Of a stretch of 64,000 bases of DNA, positions 25,006 to 34,149 are shown in pieces. The notes under the pieces are model-generated. The model was given only the letters and a program-made list of their open reading frames with translations, was not told where the DNA came from and searched no databases. The stretch covers positions 124,001 through 188,000 of the forward strand of contig NZ_JACJTR010000010.1 in the NCBI RefSeq assembly GCF_014698795.1. Direction: 5' to 3'. Both the position numbers and the translations under genes were made by a program. The stretch's first letter is position 1, and each line of letters starts with the position of its first letter. The stretch is from Nostoc sp. FACHB-892 (GTDB taxonomy: Bacteria > Cyanobacteriota > Cyanobacteriia > Cyanobacteriales > Nostocaceae).

Positions 25006-25569
25006 TTATAACTTCAACCATCCAAATAGTTGCCCTACAGTTAATTGAAAGCCGTTAACTAAATCGGGAACTGGTAATATTTGTTGTTCTTCTTGTAAAA
25101 GTTCTGGTTGCTGCTTTGGTGGATAAATTAAAACAGAACGATCGCCTGGATCAATTAACCAACCTAAACGACTACCATGTTTTAAACAATGTAGAATATT
25201 TCCGGTTACTTTAGTTTGGCTTTGATCTGGCGAAAGAATCTCAATTGTCCAGTCTGGATAAGTATTGAAGACATTAGCCACATCTCCACATTCATCTAAG
25301 GGAATTCGTTCCCAAGCAAACACAGCTACATCAGGGACAATCGAACGTCCGCTAAAAGTACACCGCAATTCTGGGAAAGCAAGAGCAATTTTTCGACTTT
25401 CACCTACTTCATTTATAGCTGTGACTAATTTACCCCGTAATATGCTATGCTTCCCTTGAGGCATTGGCTTTTGAATAATTTGACCCTTGATGTATTCTGA
25501 GCTAGGCTTTGTTTCTGGTAGTTTCAAAAACTCTTCTAAAGTTAGCGGTTTAGTTGGTGATTTTACCAT
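25006..25569 (-). CDS. Uma2 family (DUF820) PD-(D/E)XK nuclease-like protein
   Basis: 187 residues. Typical Uma2 layout: N-terminal LTLEEFLKLPETKPSSEYIKGQII, core strand RSIVPDVAVFAWERI, then YPDWTIEILSPDQSQTKVTGNILHCLKHGSRLGWLIDPGDRSVLIY. The fold belongs to the restriction endonuclease-like superfamily; these proteins are very numerous in cyanobacteria and their role is unknown. It sits just after livF in the same direction (33-base gap), apparently appended to the transporter operon. A second, frameshifted Uma2 copy lies in the same operon at 30530-31128. Confidence 0.88.
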   Translation of the reverse strand: MVKSPTKPLTLEEFLKLPETKPSSEYIKGQIIQKPMPQGKHSILRGKLVTAINEVGESRKIALAFPELRCTFSGRSIVPDVAVFAWERIPLDECGDVANVFNTYPDWTIEILSPDQSQTKVTGNILHCLKHGSRLGWLIDPGDRSVLIYPPKQQPELLQEEQQILPVPDLVNGFQLTVGQLFGWLKL

Positions 25570-25602
25570 CTGCTTGTACCTCGCAAATTTTGATTTAATT
25601 AA

Positions 25603-26334
25603 TTACCCTAAATAAGCTTTTTTAACTCGCTCATCACTAATTAATTCTGATGCTGCGCCTGTTAAAGTTATAGAACCAGCTTCTAAAACATAACCGCGAT
25701 CGGCAATTTGCAGAGCAAGATTAGCGTTTTGCTCAACTAACAGGATAGTCACGCCTGTAGCACGGAGATTTTCAATAATCGAGAAGATTTCCCGGACGAT
25801 CGCAGGTGCTAAACCTAAGCTAGGCTCGTCTAAAAGTAATAGTTGTGGCTTACTCATTACAGCACGAGCAATCGCTAACATTTGTTGTTCACCACCGCTA
25901 AGGGTTCCTGCTAGTTGATTGCGTCTTTGTGACAAACGCGGAAATAGCTCAAATTGGCGCTGAATATCTGCTTTTATCTCTGCTTGATTGGAGCGAATAT
26001 AAGCACCCAAAAGTAAGTTATCAAATACTGTTTGCCTCGCTAATACTCTCCGTCCTTCTGGACAATGGGCAATCCCAAGTTGTACAACTTCGTGAGTTTG
26101 GCGGCGGGTAATATTATGTCCATTATAGATAATTCCGCCACTCTTAGGATTAACTACTTTAGATATGGCGCGGAGTGTAGTAGTTTTACCAGCACCATTA
26201 GCACCAATTAGAGTAACTACCTCGCCTTTTTGAATAATTAAATTAATTTTTTTGAGAGCTTGGATACCGCCATAATTAACATCAAGTTCTTGAACTTCTA
26301 AAATTGTATAGTTTGGTTTACTATCGGCTTTCAT
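25603..26334 (-). CDS. livF: branched-chain/neutral amino acid ABC transporter ATPase (LivF type)
   Basis: 243 residues: Walker A GANGAGKTTTLRAI, LivF-type AHCPEGRRVLARQTVFDNLLLGAY, signature LSGGEQQMLAIARA, Walker B LLLLDEPSLGLAP, switch His replaced by Gln as usual for this family (LLVEQNANLAL). One of the two ATPases of a hydrophobic amino acid transporter (HAAT; NatE/LivF). Normally livF directly follows livG; here the two are about 2.4 kb apart, with two opposite-strand Rpn-like genes and a tandem repeat between them. Whether it still shares a transcript with livG is doubtful. Confidence 0.93.
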   Translation of the reverse strand: MKADSKPNYTILEVQELDVNYGGIQALKKINLIIQKGEVVTLIGANGAGKTTTLRAISKVVNPKSGGIIYNGHNITRRQTHEVVQLGIAHCPEGRRVLARQTVFDNLLLGAYIRSNQAEIKADIQRQFELFPRLSQRRNQLAGTLSGGEQQMLAIARAVMSKPQLLLLDEPSLGLAPAIVREIFSIIENLRATGVTILLVEQNANLALQIADRGYVLEAGSITLTGAASELISDERVKKAYLG

Positions 26335-26495
26335 CGGCGGTTTACATCCAAAAATCTTGATTCAAAACCTAACATACATCAATCATACATTTCTTAAAAC
26401 AGTGCGTAGACATTGCTTTAACTTAAAAACCAACGCCAGAATACTGCAATCTTTATAATGTACGATTAATTACTGATAAATATATTAAGCGTCCT

Positions 26496-27350
26496 GTGGC
26501 AAAAGCAGCAGATATTGGTAGCAAGCGACTAATTAATTTAGCTCCCGATGCATGGGTACAGTGGGTAACACAGCGTCCTGAAGTTGTGGCGAAAGAAATT
26601 CTTCTCGGTTCTGAGTTTCACTGGATTAGCCGGGAGACAGATGTTTTAGTGAAGGCATATAGTGCCACTCACGGAGATTTTCTCGTACTAAATGAACTAC
26701 AACTGCGTTATACAGCACAGATGCCTCTACGTATGAGAGCTTATACTGCCTTGGCACAAGAACGCTACCGATTGCCAACTTACCCAGTACTTGTTAACAT
26801 TTTACCGCCACCATCCACCTTAACTATTGCCAGTAGTTACGAGCAGGAATTTTTGGGATTACGTGCCATCCAAGATTATCGCGTGATTAATTTGTGGGAA
26901 ATCGATGCTGCAATAGTGTTTGATCAACCATTACCATCGTTGTTACCGTTTGTGCCAATCCTGCGAGGAGGGGGAGAGGTAGCAGTTGTGCAACGCGCAT
27001 TACAGGCGTTACGAGCAGATGAACAGTTGAACCAATTAGAATCATTGCTGGCATTTTTTGCTAGCTTTGTTTTAGACACGCCTTTAGTGCAGCAAATCAT
27101 GAGGTGGGATATGGCAGTATTGCGAGAATCGCCTTGGTATCAGGAAATTGAGCAAAGAGGTATTCAGCTAGGTCTTCAGCAAGGTGTACAACGGCAGTTA
27201 ATCCGAGTATTGCGACGACGTTTTGGTGAAATTCCTCATGAGGTGGAAGCAAGGCTTGAGGGTGAAAGTGTGGAAAGATTAGAAAATTTAATGGATAGTG
27301 CGATCGCAGTGCATTCTTTAGACGAATTTCTCACAATTATATCTGCGTAA
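26496..27350 (+). CDS. Rpn family recombination-promoting nuclease-like protein (copy 1)
   Basis: 284 residues from a GTG start (26496); the aligned copies begin at the same MAKAADI-type residues. N-terminal PD-(D/E)XK-like core: Asp49 in ISRETDVLV, then Glu67 and Gln69 in LNELQLRY (an ExQ version, as in Rpn/DUF4351 proteins), followed by RMRAYTALAQERYRLPTYPVLVNIL. The C-terminal part (RVLRRRFGEIPHEVEARLEGESVERLENLMDSAIAVHSLDEFLTII) is the DUF4351-like tail. Function is a putative DNA endonuclease of mobile, recombination-associated type. It is inserted opposite to the liv genes. Close paralogue at 27829-28698; decayed copy at 62218-62620. Confidence 0.85.
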   Translation: MAKAADIGSKRLINLAPDAWVQWVTQRPEVVAKEILLGSEFHWISRETDVLVKAYSATHGDFLVLNELQLRYTAQMPLRMRAYTALAQERYRLPTYPVLVNILPPPSTLTIASSYEQEFLGLRAIQDYRVINLWEIDAAIVFDQPLPSLLPFVPILRGGGEVAVVQRALQALRADEQLNQLESLLAFFASFVLDTPLVQQIMRWDMAVLRESPWYQEIEQRGIQLGLQQGVQRQLIRVLRRRFGEIPHEVEARLEGESVERLENLMDSAIAVHSLDEFLTIISA

Positions 27351-27472
27351 ATAGTGTACACACTCATATCGACGGTGAATGTGGGCTTCTGTGCGACTTC
27401 TCTACAAGGACAATACGGTAGTATCAAAGACTCGCTGAAAACCACGTTTAAGGGTGCGTAAGCCCTTTGTGG

Positions 27473-27682
27473 CTACCCGAATTCAATAAACGACTGCCCG
27501 AATTCAATAAACGACTACCCGAATTCAATAAACGACTACCCGAATTCAATAAACGACTACCCGAATTCAATAAACGACTACCCGAATTCAATAAACGACT
27601 ACCCGAATTCAATAAACGACTGCCCGAATTCAATAAACGACTGCCCAAATTCAATAAACGACTGCCCAAATTCAATATAGGA
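27473..27682. repeat. ten-unit 21-bp tandem repeat array
   Basis: Ten head-to-tail units of exactly 21 bp with core CCGAATTCAATAAACGA, each with an EcoRI site except the last two, where CCGAATTC has become CCAAATTC. Variants are ordered: CTACCCG units in the centre, CTGCCCG at unit 2 and unit 8, CTGCCCA at the end, and the last unit decays. Because 21 is a multiple of 3, frames stay open on both strands (LPEFNKR repeats on plus, LLNSGSR on minus); neither looks like a real gene. It lies between two Rpn-like paralogues. Confidence 0.9.
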
Positions 27683-27828
27683 ACTCAGCAAATTTGCTTT
27701 TATTAAACACGAAAGCGATGGCTTTGCCAACGCCAAGGGCGATCGCTTTAGCTATTACAAAATTATTTAGTGTAATGCCACACTTCAAGTTACGATAAAC
27801 CTTACTTATTGAGAGCATCTATACCCTG

Positions 27829-28698
27829 ATGACAAGGCCTGCTGATGTCAGCACCAAAAAATTAATCAGCCTCGCACCCGATAACTGGGTAAGATGGGTA
27901 ACGCAGATTCCTGATGTTGTTGCTAGAGAAATTCTAAATAGTGAATTTCAGTGGATTAGCCGAGAAAGTGATGTTTTAATCCGTGTCAGTAGTCCTCAAC
28001 ACGGAGAATTTTTGCTTCTCAACGAATTACAATTACGCTATCAATCCAATATGCCACGTCGGATGCGTGCATACGCTGCACTTGCAGAAGAAAAATATAA
28101 CTTACCAACATATCCTGTTCTGATCAATATTCTTAAAACTGGTAACAACGAAATACCCACAAGCTTTACATCAAATATTGCAGGATTACGGGCAATACAA
28201 GATTATCGGGTAATTAACCTGTGGGAAATTGATGTCAATATTGCTTTTCAACAACCCTTACCATCCTTACTGCCATTTGTACCCATTCTCAAAGGTGGTG
28301 AAAATGAATCTATTATTAGAGAAGCATTGCAAATTCTCCGTGCTGATGAACAACTAAACCAACTGGAAACAGTTCTAGCTTTTTTTGCTACGTTTGTTTT
28401 AGAGAACACGCTCGTTCAAGAAATCATGAGGTGGGATATGTCCGTATTACGTGAGTCACCTTGGTATCAAGAAATTTTACGCGAAGGAGAAGCACGCGGG
28501 AAAGCAAGCGGGGAAGTAAGCGGGGAACTGCGAGGAATACTTTCTGCGATTGAAATTAATTTAGAATTGAAATTCAGCGATCGCGGCTTACAGTTGATGC
28601 CACAAATTAACCAGATTCAGGATTTAGAACGTTTGAAGACAATTTTAAGAAATGTTGTAACTGCAAATACTATTGAGGAATTGCAACAAATTTTGTAA
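27829..28698 (+). CDS. Rpn family recombination-promoting nuclease-like protein (copy 2)
   Basis: 289 residues, ATG 27829, collinear with copy 1: Asp48 in ISRESDVLI, Glu66 and Gln68 in LNELQLRY, then RMRAYAALAEEKYNLPTYPVLINIL, GLRAIQDYRVINLWEID and QPLPSLLPFVPIL. A Gly/Glu-rich hinge (ARGKASGEVSGELRG) precedes the C-terminal tail LEINLELKFSDRGLQLMPQINQIQDLERL. Probably a nuclease of the same mobile family. It is convergent with livG (18 bases between the stops), so insertion took place right at the end of livG. Confidence 0.85.
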   Translation: MTRPADVSTKKLISLAPDNWVRWVTQIPDVVAREILNSEFQWISRESDVLIRVSSPQHGEFLLLNELQLRYQSNMPRRMRAYAALAEEKYNLPTYPVLINILKTGNNEIPTSFTSNIAGLRAIQDYRVINLWEIDVNIAFQQPLPSLLPFVPILKGGENESIIREALQILRADEQLNQLETVLAFFATFVLENTLVQEIMRWDMSVLRESPWYQEILREGEARGKASGEVSGELRGILSAIEINLELKFSDRGLQLMPQINQIQDLERLKTILRNVVTANTIEELQQIL

Positions 28699-28716
28699 TT
28701 CTCAATTTAGTTATCA

Positions 28717-29484
28717 TTAATTTCCCAAATAAGCTTCAATCACAGCTGGATCATTTCTAACTACAGATGGTTCACCCAATGCAATCAATTGCCCAAAATC
28801 TAATACTGCAATGCGATCGCATAAACCCATAACCAAGGGTACATGGTGTTCAATCAGCACAATTGTTAAATTAAACTGTTCTCGCAGACTACGGATAAAT
28901 TCACTCAGTTGCTGCTTTTCATTGGGGTTCATCCCCGCCGCCGGTTCATCGAGAAGTAAGATTTGTGGTTCTAGGGCTAAAGCACGGGCAATTTCCAGCC
29001 GACGCTGATCGCCGTAGGCAAAGTTTTTAGCTTTCTCGTCAGCGCGATCGCTCAAGCCTACCATATCTAATAATTGTAAAGCTTTTCGCCTACTTTTTTT
29101 CTCTTCCCGACGCGCTGGTGGTAATCCCAAAAGTCCTGTTAATACATTACTTTTATTATCCAAATGTCGGGCAATTATAACATTTTCTAATGCTGATAAA
29201 TCACCAAATAAGCGAATATTTTGAAAAGTTCGAGCGATACCTAAACCTGCAATTTGATCGGGGCGTAGTTGGGAAATGTTAGCACCTTGATAGCGTAATT
29301 CTCCACTAGAAAGGGGAATAAAAGCTGTAATCAAATTAAACAGTGTTGTTTTCCCAGCACCGTTAGGGCCAATTAATCCAAAAATCTCATGTTGATTGAC
29401 TGTAAAAGATACATTATTTACCGCCACTAACCCCCCAAAACGGCGAGTCAGTGATTTGGCTTCTAAAACAATGTTGTTTGTCAT
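28717..29484 (-). CDS. livG: branched-chain/neutral amino acid ABC transporter ATPase (LivG type)
   Basis: 255 residues: Walker A GPNGAGKTTLFNLI, LivG-specific LGIARTFQNIRLFGDLSALENV, signature-equivalent FAYGDQRRLEIARAL, Walker B LLLDEPAAGMNP and switch His IVLIEHHVPLVMGLCDR. Partner of LivF in a HAAT importer. It follows livM by 67 bases on the same strand. The ATP sites look intact. Confidence 0.94.
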   Translation of the reverse strand: MTNNIVLEAKSLTRRFGGLVAVNNVSFTVNQHEIFGLIGPNGAGKTTLFNLITAFIPLSSGELRYQGANISQLRPDQIAGLGIARTFQNIRLFGDLSALENVIIARHLDNKSNVLTGLLGLPPARREEKKSRRKALQLLDMVGLSDRADEKAKNFAYGDQRRLEIARALALEPQILLLDEPAAGMNPNEKQQLSEFIRSLREQFNLTIVLIEHHVPLVMGLCDRIAVLDFGQLIALGEPSVVRNDPAVIEAYLGN

Positions 29485-29551
29485 TGCGCTGCCTTAATTA
29501 AATCGGCTGCTTTTTCACAAATCATAATTTTCGTTACTTTTCTTCTATTTA

Positions 29552-30514
29552 TTAACTTGTCTGTTTTAATGTTTTAGAAATTAACTTTGTCAATTGCTTC
29601 TTACAGTTTTTCAAAATATCTGGAGTAACAAAGCCTTGGGGGAAAAATATAGTTCCTAAAACTATTAATATACCATAAATAATTAATCTCCCATCTCGTA
29701 AGAATTGGGCTAACCAATTGGGTAATCCTGCTATATCGGCTATTCTTCGTAAAATAATTTCTAATAATACTTTCAAGACAATAGCACCGACAACCGAACC
29801 TAAAAAAGTTCTAGAACCACCAATTAACACAATTGTTAAATAGGTAATGCTAGCATCAAAAGTACCTTGTCGAGCATTCCAGGTATTGAGAAAATGAGCG
29901 CTAATTACACCTACAATTCCAGCAAGCATTGCTCCGAGAGTAAAGGCTAAAACTTTGTAGTAAGTGGGGTTAATTCCCATTGCACTGGCAGCTAATTCAT
30001 CTTCACGGATGGCGATGAATGCTCTACCTGTGCGAATACGTTCTAAACGGTAAAATAACACCATACTAATTAATAGTAATGGTATGGCAATCCATAAATA
30101 TTCAAGTTGGCTTTGGAATGGCTGAGGAATACCAAAAATCCCTACAGCACCGCCTGTAATATCTAGATTTAAGGATACAACTCGCAATACTTCTACAAAA
30201 GCAATAGTTGCGATCGCTAAATAAATTCCCCGCAACCGTAATGCTGGAATTCCAACTATTACGGCTAATATACCGGAGATTAAACCAGCAATCAACATTT
30301 CTAATAAAAGTAATGGAATCGGAAATAAATTATTACTAGATGGAAAAACTTTTGTAGATAAAATCGCTGCAATATATCCACCTAAAGCATAAAATCCAGG
30401 ACTAGCTAAAGACAATTGTCCAGCCATCAGAGGTAAATAAAGCGATAATCCTAATAAAGCCTCCAATACCATGTAGACTATTGGTGATTCATAAGTAGAG
30501 AAAAATTCAGCCAT
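29552..30514 (-). CDS. livM: branched-chain/neutral amino acid ABC transporter permease (LivM type)
   Basis: 320 residues with about eight to ten membrane helices. LivM hallmarks: YLPLMAGQLSLASPGFYALGGYIAA, GIPALRLRGIYLAIATIAFVEVLRV, the EAA-like cytoplasmic loop IREDELAASAMGINPTYYKVLAFTLGA and LIGGSRTFLGSVVGAIVL. Forms the membrane channel with LivH. The space upstream to livH holds a frameshifted Uma2 gene on the same strand, so the original livH-livM junction has been opened. Confidence 0.94.
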   Translation of the reverse strand: MAEFFSTYESPIVYMVLEALLGLSLYLPLMAGQLSLASPGFYALGGYIAAILSTKVFPSSNNLFPIPLLLLEMLIAGLISGILAVIVGIPALRLRGIYLAIATIAFVEVLRVVSLNLDITGGAVGIFGIPQPFQSQLEYLWIAIPLLLISMVLFYRLERIRTGRAFIAIREDELAASAMGINPTYYKVLAFTLGAMLAGIVGVISAHFLNTWNARQGTFDASITYLTIVLIGGSRTFLGSVVGAIVLKVLLEIILRRIADIAGLPNWLAQFLRDGRLIIYGILIVLGTIFFPQGFVTPDILKNCKKQLTKLISKTLKQTS

Positions 30515-30529
30515 TGTAAAATATTTTGA

Positions 30530-31128
30530 TTAAGCTGCTAATATTTGCTCTGCTGTTAACGCCAGCTCAGGTAAAGTTCGTGACATAATTCGTTCAGAAC
30601 CTCTAAAGTGTGTACGTTGATATTTACCCTCAGCATCTAATATAAAAACAAACACAGTCGGAACTTTGGGATTTCCCAAATACTCTCTTGAACCAATTGC
30701 CAAATAATCTACAATTATTCTGTAACACCTAAACGTTGATATTCATCTAATTTATCAATGTAGTCATCTTCCCAATTAGTTGATGTTACCTCGATAGCTA
30801 GCTGGATGGGTTCTTCAAGTGCAGAATAAGCAGAACGATTTGAGCGCCATACATCTTTATCTATGACACTTACATCAGGCTTGCGTCCTTGCTCGATTCC
30901 ATTGGCAGTTACAGTTCTAAAAACTGCTGTGTTATTAACTACATAATTGAGGTTTAGTCGTCTAATTTCATCATTTAAACCAAACAACATAAAATTGGCG
31001 ACATCATCATGTTTTCTAGTTGCACGCACTTCTACAATTTTTCCATCCACAAGTTCATATAAACCTTCTTCTGAACACTCTTTCAAAAAATCATCAAAAG
31101 TTAATTTTTGTTTGGTGTATGTTTTCAT
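30530..31128 (-). pseudogene. Uma2 family gene, frameshifted
   Basis: The first 137 codons (31128 down to 30715) encode a Uma2 protein (LTFDDFLKECSEEGLYELVDGKIVE, GRKPDVSVIDKDVW, PIQLAIEVTSTNWEDDYIDKL, EYQRLGVTE) and then hit a stop. In another frame the protein continues directly: IVDYLAIGSREYLGNPKVP to LPELALTAEQILAA-stop at 30530. Other Uma2 proteins read TEYWIVDYLA here, so about four bases were lost at 30712-30716. The gene is broken, probably recently, as the tail has no other damage. It sits between livH and livM. Confidence 0.85.
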
Positions 31129-31142
31129 TGCGCTACATCTCT

Positions 31143-32093
31143 TTAAACTTTCTGAATAAACCGACGGCCTAGCAAACCTTGGGGTCTAACTAACAACATG
31201 ATAAATAATATTCCGTAGGCTACAGCGTCTTTGTAACCGGAATATTCCGCCGGAACAAAAGCTTCAACTAAACCAATGAGCAATCCTCCTAAAACTGCGC
31301 CGGGAATACTACCTAAACCACCTAAGACAATTACTGCTAAACCCCGTAATCCAAAAGCAATACCAAAATATGGCCCGGCAATACTAACACTAGAAGCAAC
31401 TAAAGTTCCTGCTAATCCTGCTAGAAAACTGCTGAGAAAGAATGTTAAAATGATAAAGCGATCGCTATTAATTCCTAACAAACTCGCTGTTGTTGGATCT
31501 TCTGCGATCGCCTGCATTGCTTTACCATATTTAGTCCGATTGATAAAGTAGGTAATAATTGCCACAATCACAACTGATACAGCAAAAATTATTATCTGAA
31601 CGGTGCGAATAGGAATTTCCTTTTCTTGAGTACCAAAATTAATAGAAGGCGGTAAATTACCATAAGTATTTGCGGGGTATGTGTAACTTTCTGCTCCTAC
31701 TAAATACTGGATTAAGTTCACAATTACCACTGCTACCCCCAAGCTGGAAACAACGGTTAGCAAGGGATCAGATCCTTGACGGCGTAAAGGTTGGAAAGCA
31801 AGCCGTTCCATCACTACCCCTACCAATCCCGCCAAGGTACTTCCTAAAATTAAGGCGATAGCAAATGGTAATTTTATCGGCAAGACTGCATTAGCTAGCA
31901 AGCCATTAAATCCAAAGTTACCACCCATAAGGGCATAAGTTAAATATGCGCCCAAGGTAAAAATCGCGCCATGAGCTAAATTAATGATGCCCAAAATAGA
32001 ATAAACTAAGGTATATCCCAATGCAAAAATTGCATAGATACTACCAATAGATAATCCGTTCAAAAATTGTTGCAGAAATAGAGTTATATCCAT
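31143..32093 (-). CDS. livH: branched-chain/neutral amino acid ABC transporter permease (LivH type)
   Basis: 316 residues, about eight membrane helices. LivH signatures: LQQFLNGLSIGSIYAIFALGYTLVYSILGIINLAHGAIFTLGAYLTYA at the N-terminus, MERLAFQPLRRQGSDPLLTVVSSLGVAV, the cytoplasmic loop YGKAMQAIAEDPTTASLLGIN, and GLRGLAVIVLGGLGSIPGAVLGGLLIGL. Starts seven bases after the livK stop, so it is co-transcribed with the binding protein. Confidence 0.95.
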   Translation of the reverse strand: MDITLFLQQFLNGLSIGSIYAIFALGYTLVYSILGIINLAHGAIFTLGAYLTYALMGGNFGFNGLLANAVLPIKLPFAIALILGSTLAGLVGVVMERLAFQPLRRQGSDPLLTVVSSLGVAVVIVNLIQYLVGAESYTYPANTYGNLPPSINFGTQEKEIPIRTVQIIIFAVSVVIVAIITYFINRTKYGKAMQAIAEDPTTASLLGINSDRFIILTFFLSSFLAGLAGTLVASSVSIAGPYFGIAFGLRGLAVIVLGGLGSIPGAVLGGLLIGLVEAFVPAEYSGYKDAVAYGILFIMLLVRPQGLLGRRFIQKV

Positions 32094-32100
32094 GTTGCAA

Positions 32101-33342
32101 CTATTTTATAAATACGAATTTTCCAGTGTTTCCATCTTTATCCATCTTAATTTGGGCGACGTAAAATTCTTTTTGAATCACATCACCTACTGGTGTAAAA
32201 GCAATCTCACCTAAAGGAGTATTATACTTTCCAGCTAGTATTTGCTTGTTCAATTCTGTACGGAGTTTATCAATAGGTAATGTGCTGATTTTGTTTTTTT
32301 TATCCAACTCTTTAAGCGCTTCAACATACACCTGCACCGCCGCAAAAGCTTGACCGGTAAATTGGGCGGGTTCTTTCTTGTATTGCTCAACATATGCTTG
32401 GCGAAATACCTTATTAATCTCACCAGGATATTCAGGACTATAAGCTTGAGCAATCAGTACACCATCGCAAAGGGCTTTACAAACAGATAAAACATTGGGT
32501 GTATTCAGACCATTACCACCAACAATTATGCCTTTATAACCCAACTCTCGCAGTTGTCGCACCAAATTACCACCATCAGCAGCTAAACCCGAAATAATTA
32601 CTAAATCTGGTTTTAAGTTAATTGCGTTGGTAGCTTGGGCTTGAAAGTCGGTATCGGTAGTTTGGAACTTTTGAACTGTTACTAATTCTAGCCCTTGTTC
32701 TTTAACTGCTTTTTGAAAAATCTCGGTTTCTGATTTGTTAAATGCATCATTTTGAGCATAAAAAACTGCTACTTTTTTAATTTGAGGATTCTGCTTGAGT
32801 GCAGCTTTCAGCGAATTAGGGGCAACTATAGAGACGGGAGCAGATACACGAGCGACATAATCACCAATCTCTGGAATCCCGTTTGCGGTATTTGATGCGC
32901 CAATAACTGGGACTTTAGCACGTTCGGCGATGGGATCAGCACTAAAAGCTTGCTGCGATAAAGTAGGGCCAACAATGCCGACAACTTTATCTTTGTTAAT
33001 TAAAGTTTGAAAAGCGTTAATTGCTCCAGCTTCATCACCGCCAGTATCTTGGCTTACCAATTTAATCGGAGTGCCATTAATACCACCTTTACTATTGAAA
33101 TACTTCTCGGCAATTCTGGCTCCCACGAATCCTTCTTGACCAAGTAATGCTACGTTGCTGGTTTGCGCTAAGGCAATACCGATGGGAATAGCACCTGGTG
33201 TAGTTGTTGTCTGGGCGGTGTTAGTTGTAGTGTTATTCGTGGTATTATCTGGAGAATTTGTCACAGAGCCACCGCCACAGCCTGTTAATAGCAAAGCGCA
33301 AGTTGATAATAATGCTGTTGTCTGAGCGATCGCGTTATTCAT
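32101..33342 (-). CDS. livK: branched-chain/neutral amino acid ABC transporter substrate-binding lipoprotein (LivK type)
   Basis: 413 residues. Lipoprotein signal with lipobox LLTGC (Cys about 22), an Asn/Thr-rich linker, then a type-I periplasmic-binding fold: PIGIALAQTSNVALLGQEGFVGARIAEKYFNSKGGINGTPIKLVSQDTGGDEAGAINAFQTLI, VVGIVGPTLSQQAFSADPIAERAKVPVIGASNTA and DLVIISGLAADGGNLVRQLRELG. First gene of the HAAT transporter unit (K-H-M-G-F). Ligand is probably a hydrophobic or neutral amino acid; urea or amides cannot be ruled out. The 260 bases upstream hold the promoter. Confidence 0.94.
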   Translation of the reverse strand: MNNAIAQTTALLSTCALLLTGCGGGSVTNSPDNTTNNTTTNTAQTTTTPGAIPIGIALAQTSNVALLGQEGFVGARIAEKYFNSKGGINGTPIKLVSQDTGGDEAGAINAFQTLINKDKVVGIVGPTLSQQAFSADPIAERAKVPVIGASNTANGIPEIGDYVARVSAPVSIVAPNSLKAALKQNPQIKKVAVFYAQNDAFNKSETEIFQKAVKEQGLELVTVQKFQTTDTDFQAQATNAINLKPDLVIISGLAADGGNLVRQLRELGYKGIIVGGNGLNTPNVLSVCKALCDGVLIAQAYSPEYPGEINKVFRQAYVEQYKKEPAQFTGQAFAAVQVYVEALKELDKKNKISTLPIDKLRTELNKQILAGKYNTPLGEIAFTPVGDVIQKEFYVAQIKMDKDGNTGKFVFIK

Positions 33343-33601
33343 CGTTAAATAATCATCTAGTTATTAGATATTCGGCAAAAGTTAATACTAAAGTTTGTAA
33401 TCTGCAAATAAAATGACGCAGATTTCCACTTTTGCACGAATTATATTAAATCATTCTTATTTGAACATGCAAAGACAAATATTCAAAGTCTTTGTAAATA
33501 CAAATTATTATAAATACTGATAATCATATCATTTCCCGATTCTATTTGGGAATGTGCTATGAAGTCACTTTGTCATTCTGTGAAGTTCTAAGTAAGGACT
33601 C

Positions 33602-33928
33602 TTAAACCCTTTTTTCCTTACCAGCTAATTCCTTAGGTTCGTAGTGACGGCAACCGTTACAAGGGCCTTCGGGATTGACAGCACAACGCATATAGCCAGA
33701 TCGGGCATTAAATTTGCAGCTGATATCGCCAATTAGGTAACCCACACCTTCTAAATAATAGCGATCGCTTTCTACAGGTCTAAGATTTTGCCGCCTCTGT
33801 ACAGCTGAAAAATTCATGGCTGCTTGTCTGAGTCGTAAGCGCGATCGCGCATGAGTTTTGCGGATCACCCACAGAGAAATCAGGGACGGTAAAAAACCAA
33901 CGGCAATCACTAAAAGTGTTTTTAACAC
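33602..33928 (-). CDS. DUF6464 family protein
   Basis: The frame is open up to a TTG at 34039, but GTG 33928, with an AGAGG about ten bases upstream, gives about 108 residues that begin with a hydrophobic anchor (LKTLLVIAVGFLPSLISLWVI), as in cyanobacterial DUF6464 proteins. The rest is a small domain with DRYYLEGVGYLIGDISCKFNARSGYMRCAVNPEGPCNGCRHYE; four cysteines (C-x12-C and C-x2-C) may bind metal. Role unknown, restricted to cyanobacteria as far as I know. N-terminus membrane-anchored, domain probably cytoplasmic. Confidence 0.72.
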   Translation of the reverse strand: MLKTLLVIAVGFLPSLISLWVIRKTHARSRLRLRQAAMNFSAVQRRQNLRPVESDRYYLEGVGYLIGDISCKFNARSGYMRCAVNPEGPCNGCRHYEPKELAGKEKRV

Positions 33929-34149
33929 CTTCTTTTTACCTCTTCTGTGCGCTGATTGATTGTCCCTGATGTTGCACTCGGTTTTACGGAGGTGCAATCT
34001 TAGGGCAGTTTGCCTAATTGCTATCATAGTTGGTAACAATTAGCAATGGCAGTATACTAAGTAATTTTGAGGAAAAATTTCCTTCTGCCACTTCAATCAG
34101 CATAACTGTTACAACCTCAGGGGTGATCTGCCGTTGAATGTTAATAATT

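Noticed and set aside
27473..27682. Possible CRISPR array
   Set aside because: Units are head-to-tail without spacers, and no cas gene is near.
27448..27706. Open frames across the 21-bp array on both strands (LPEFNKR and LLNSGSR repeats)
   Set aside because: They follow from a repeat length divisible by three; no ribosome binding site or unique sequence supports translation.
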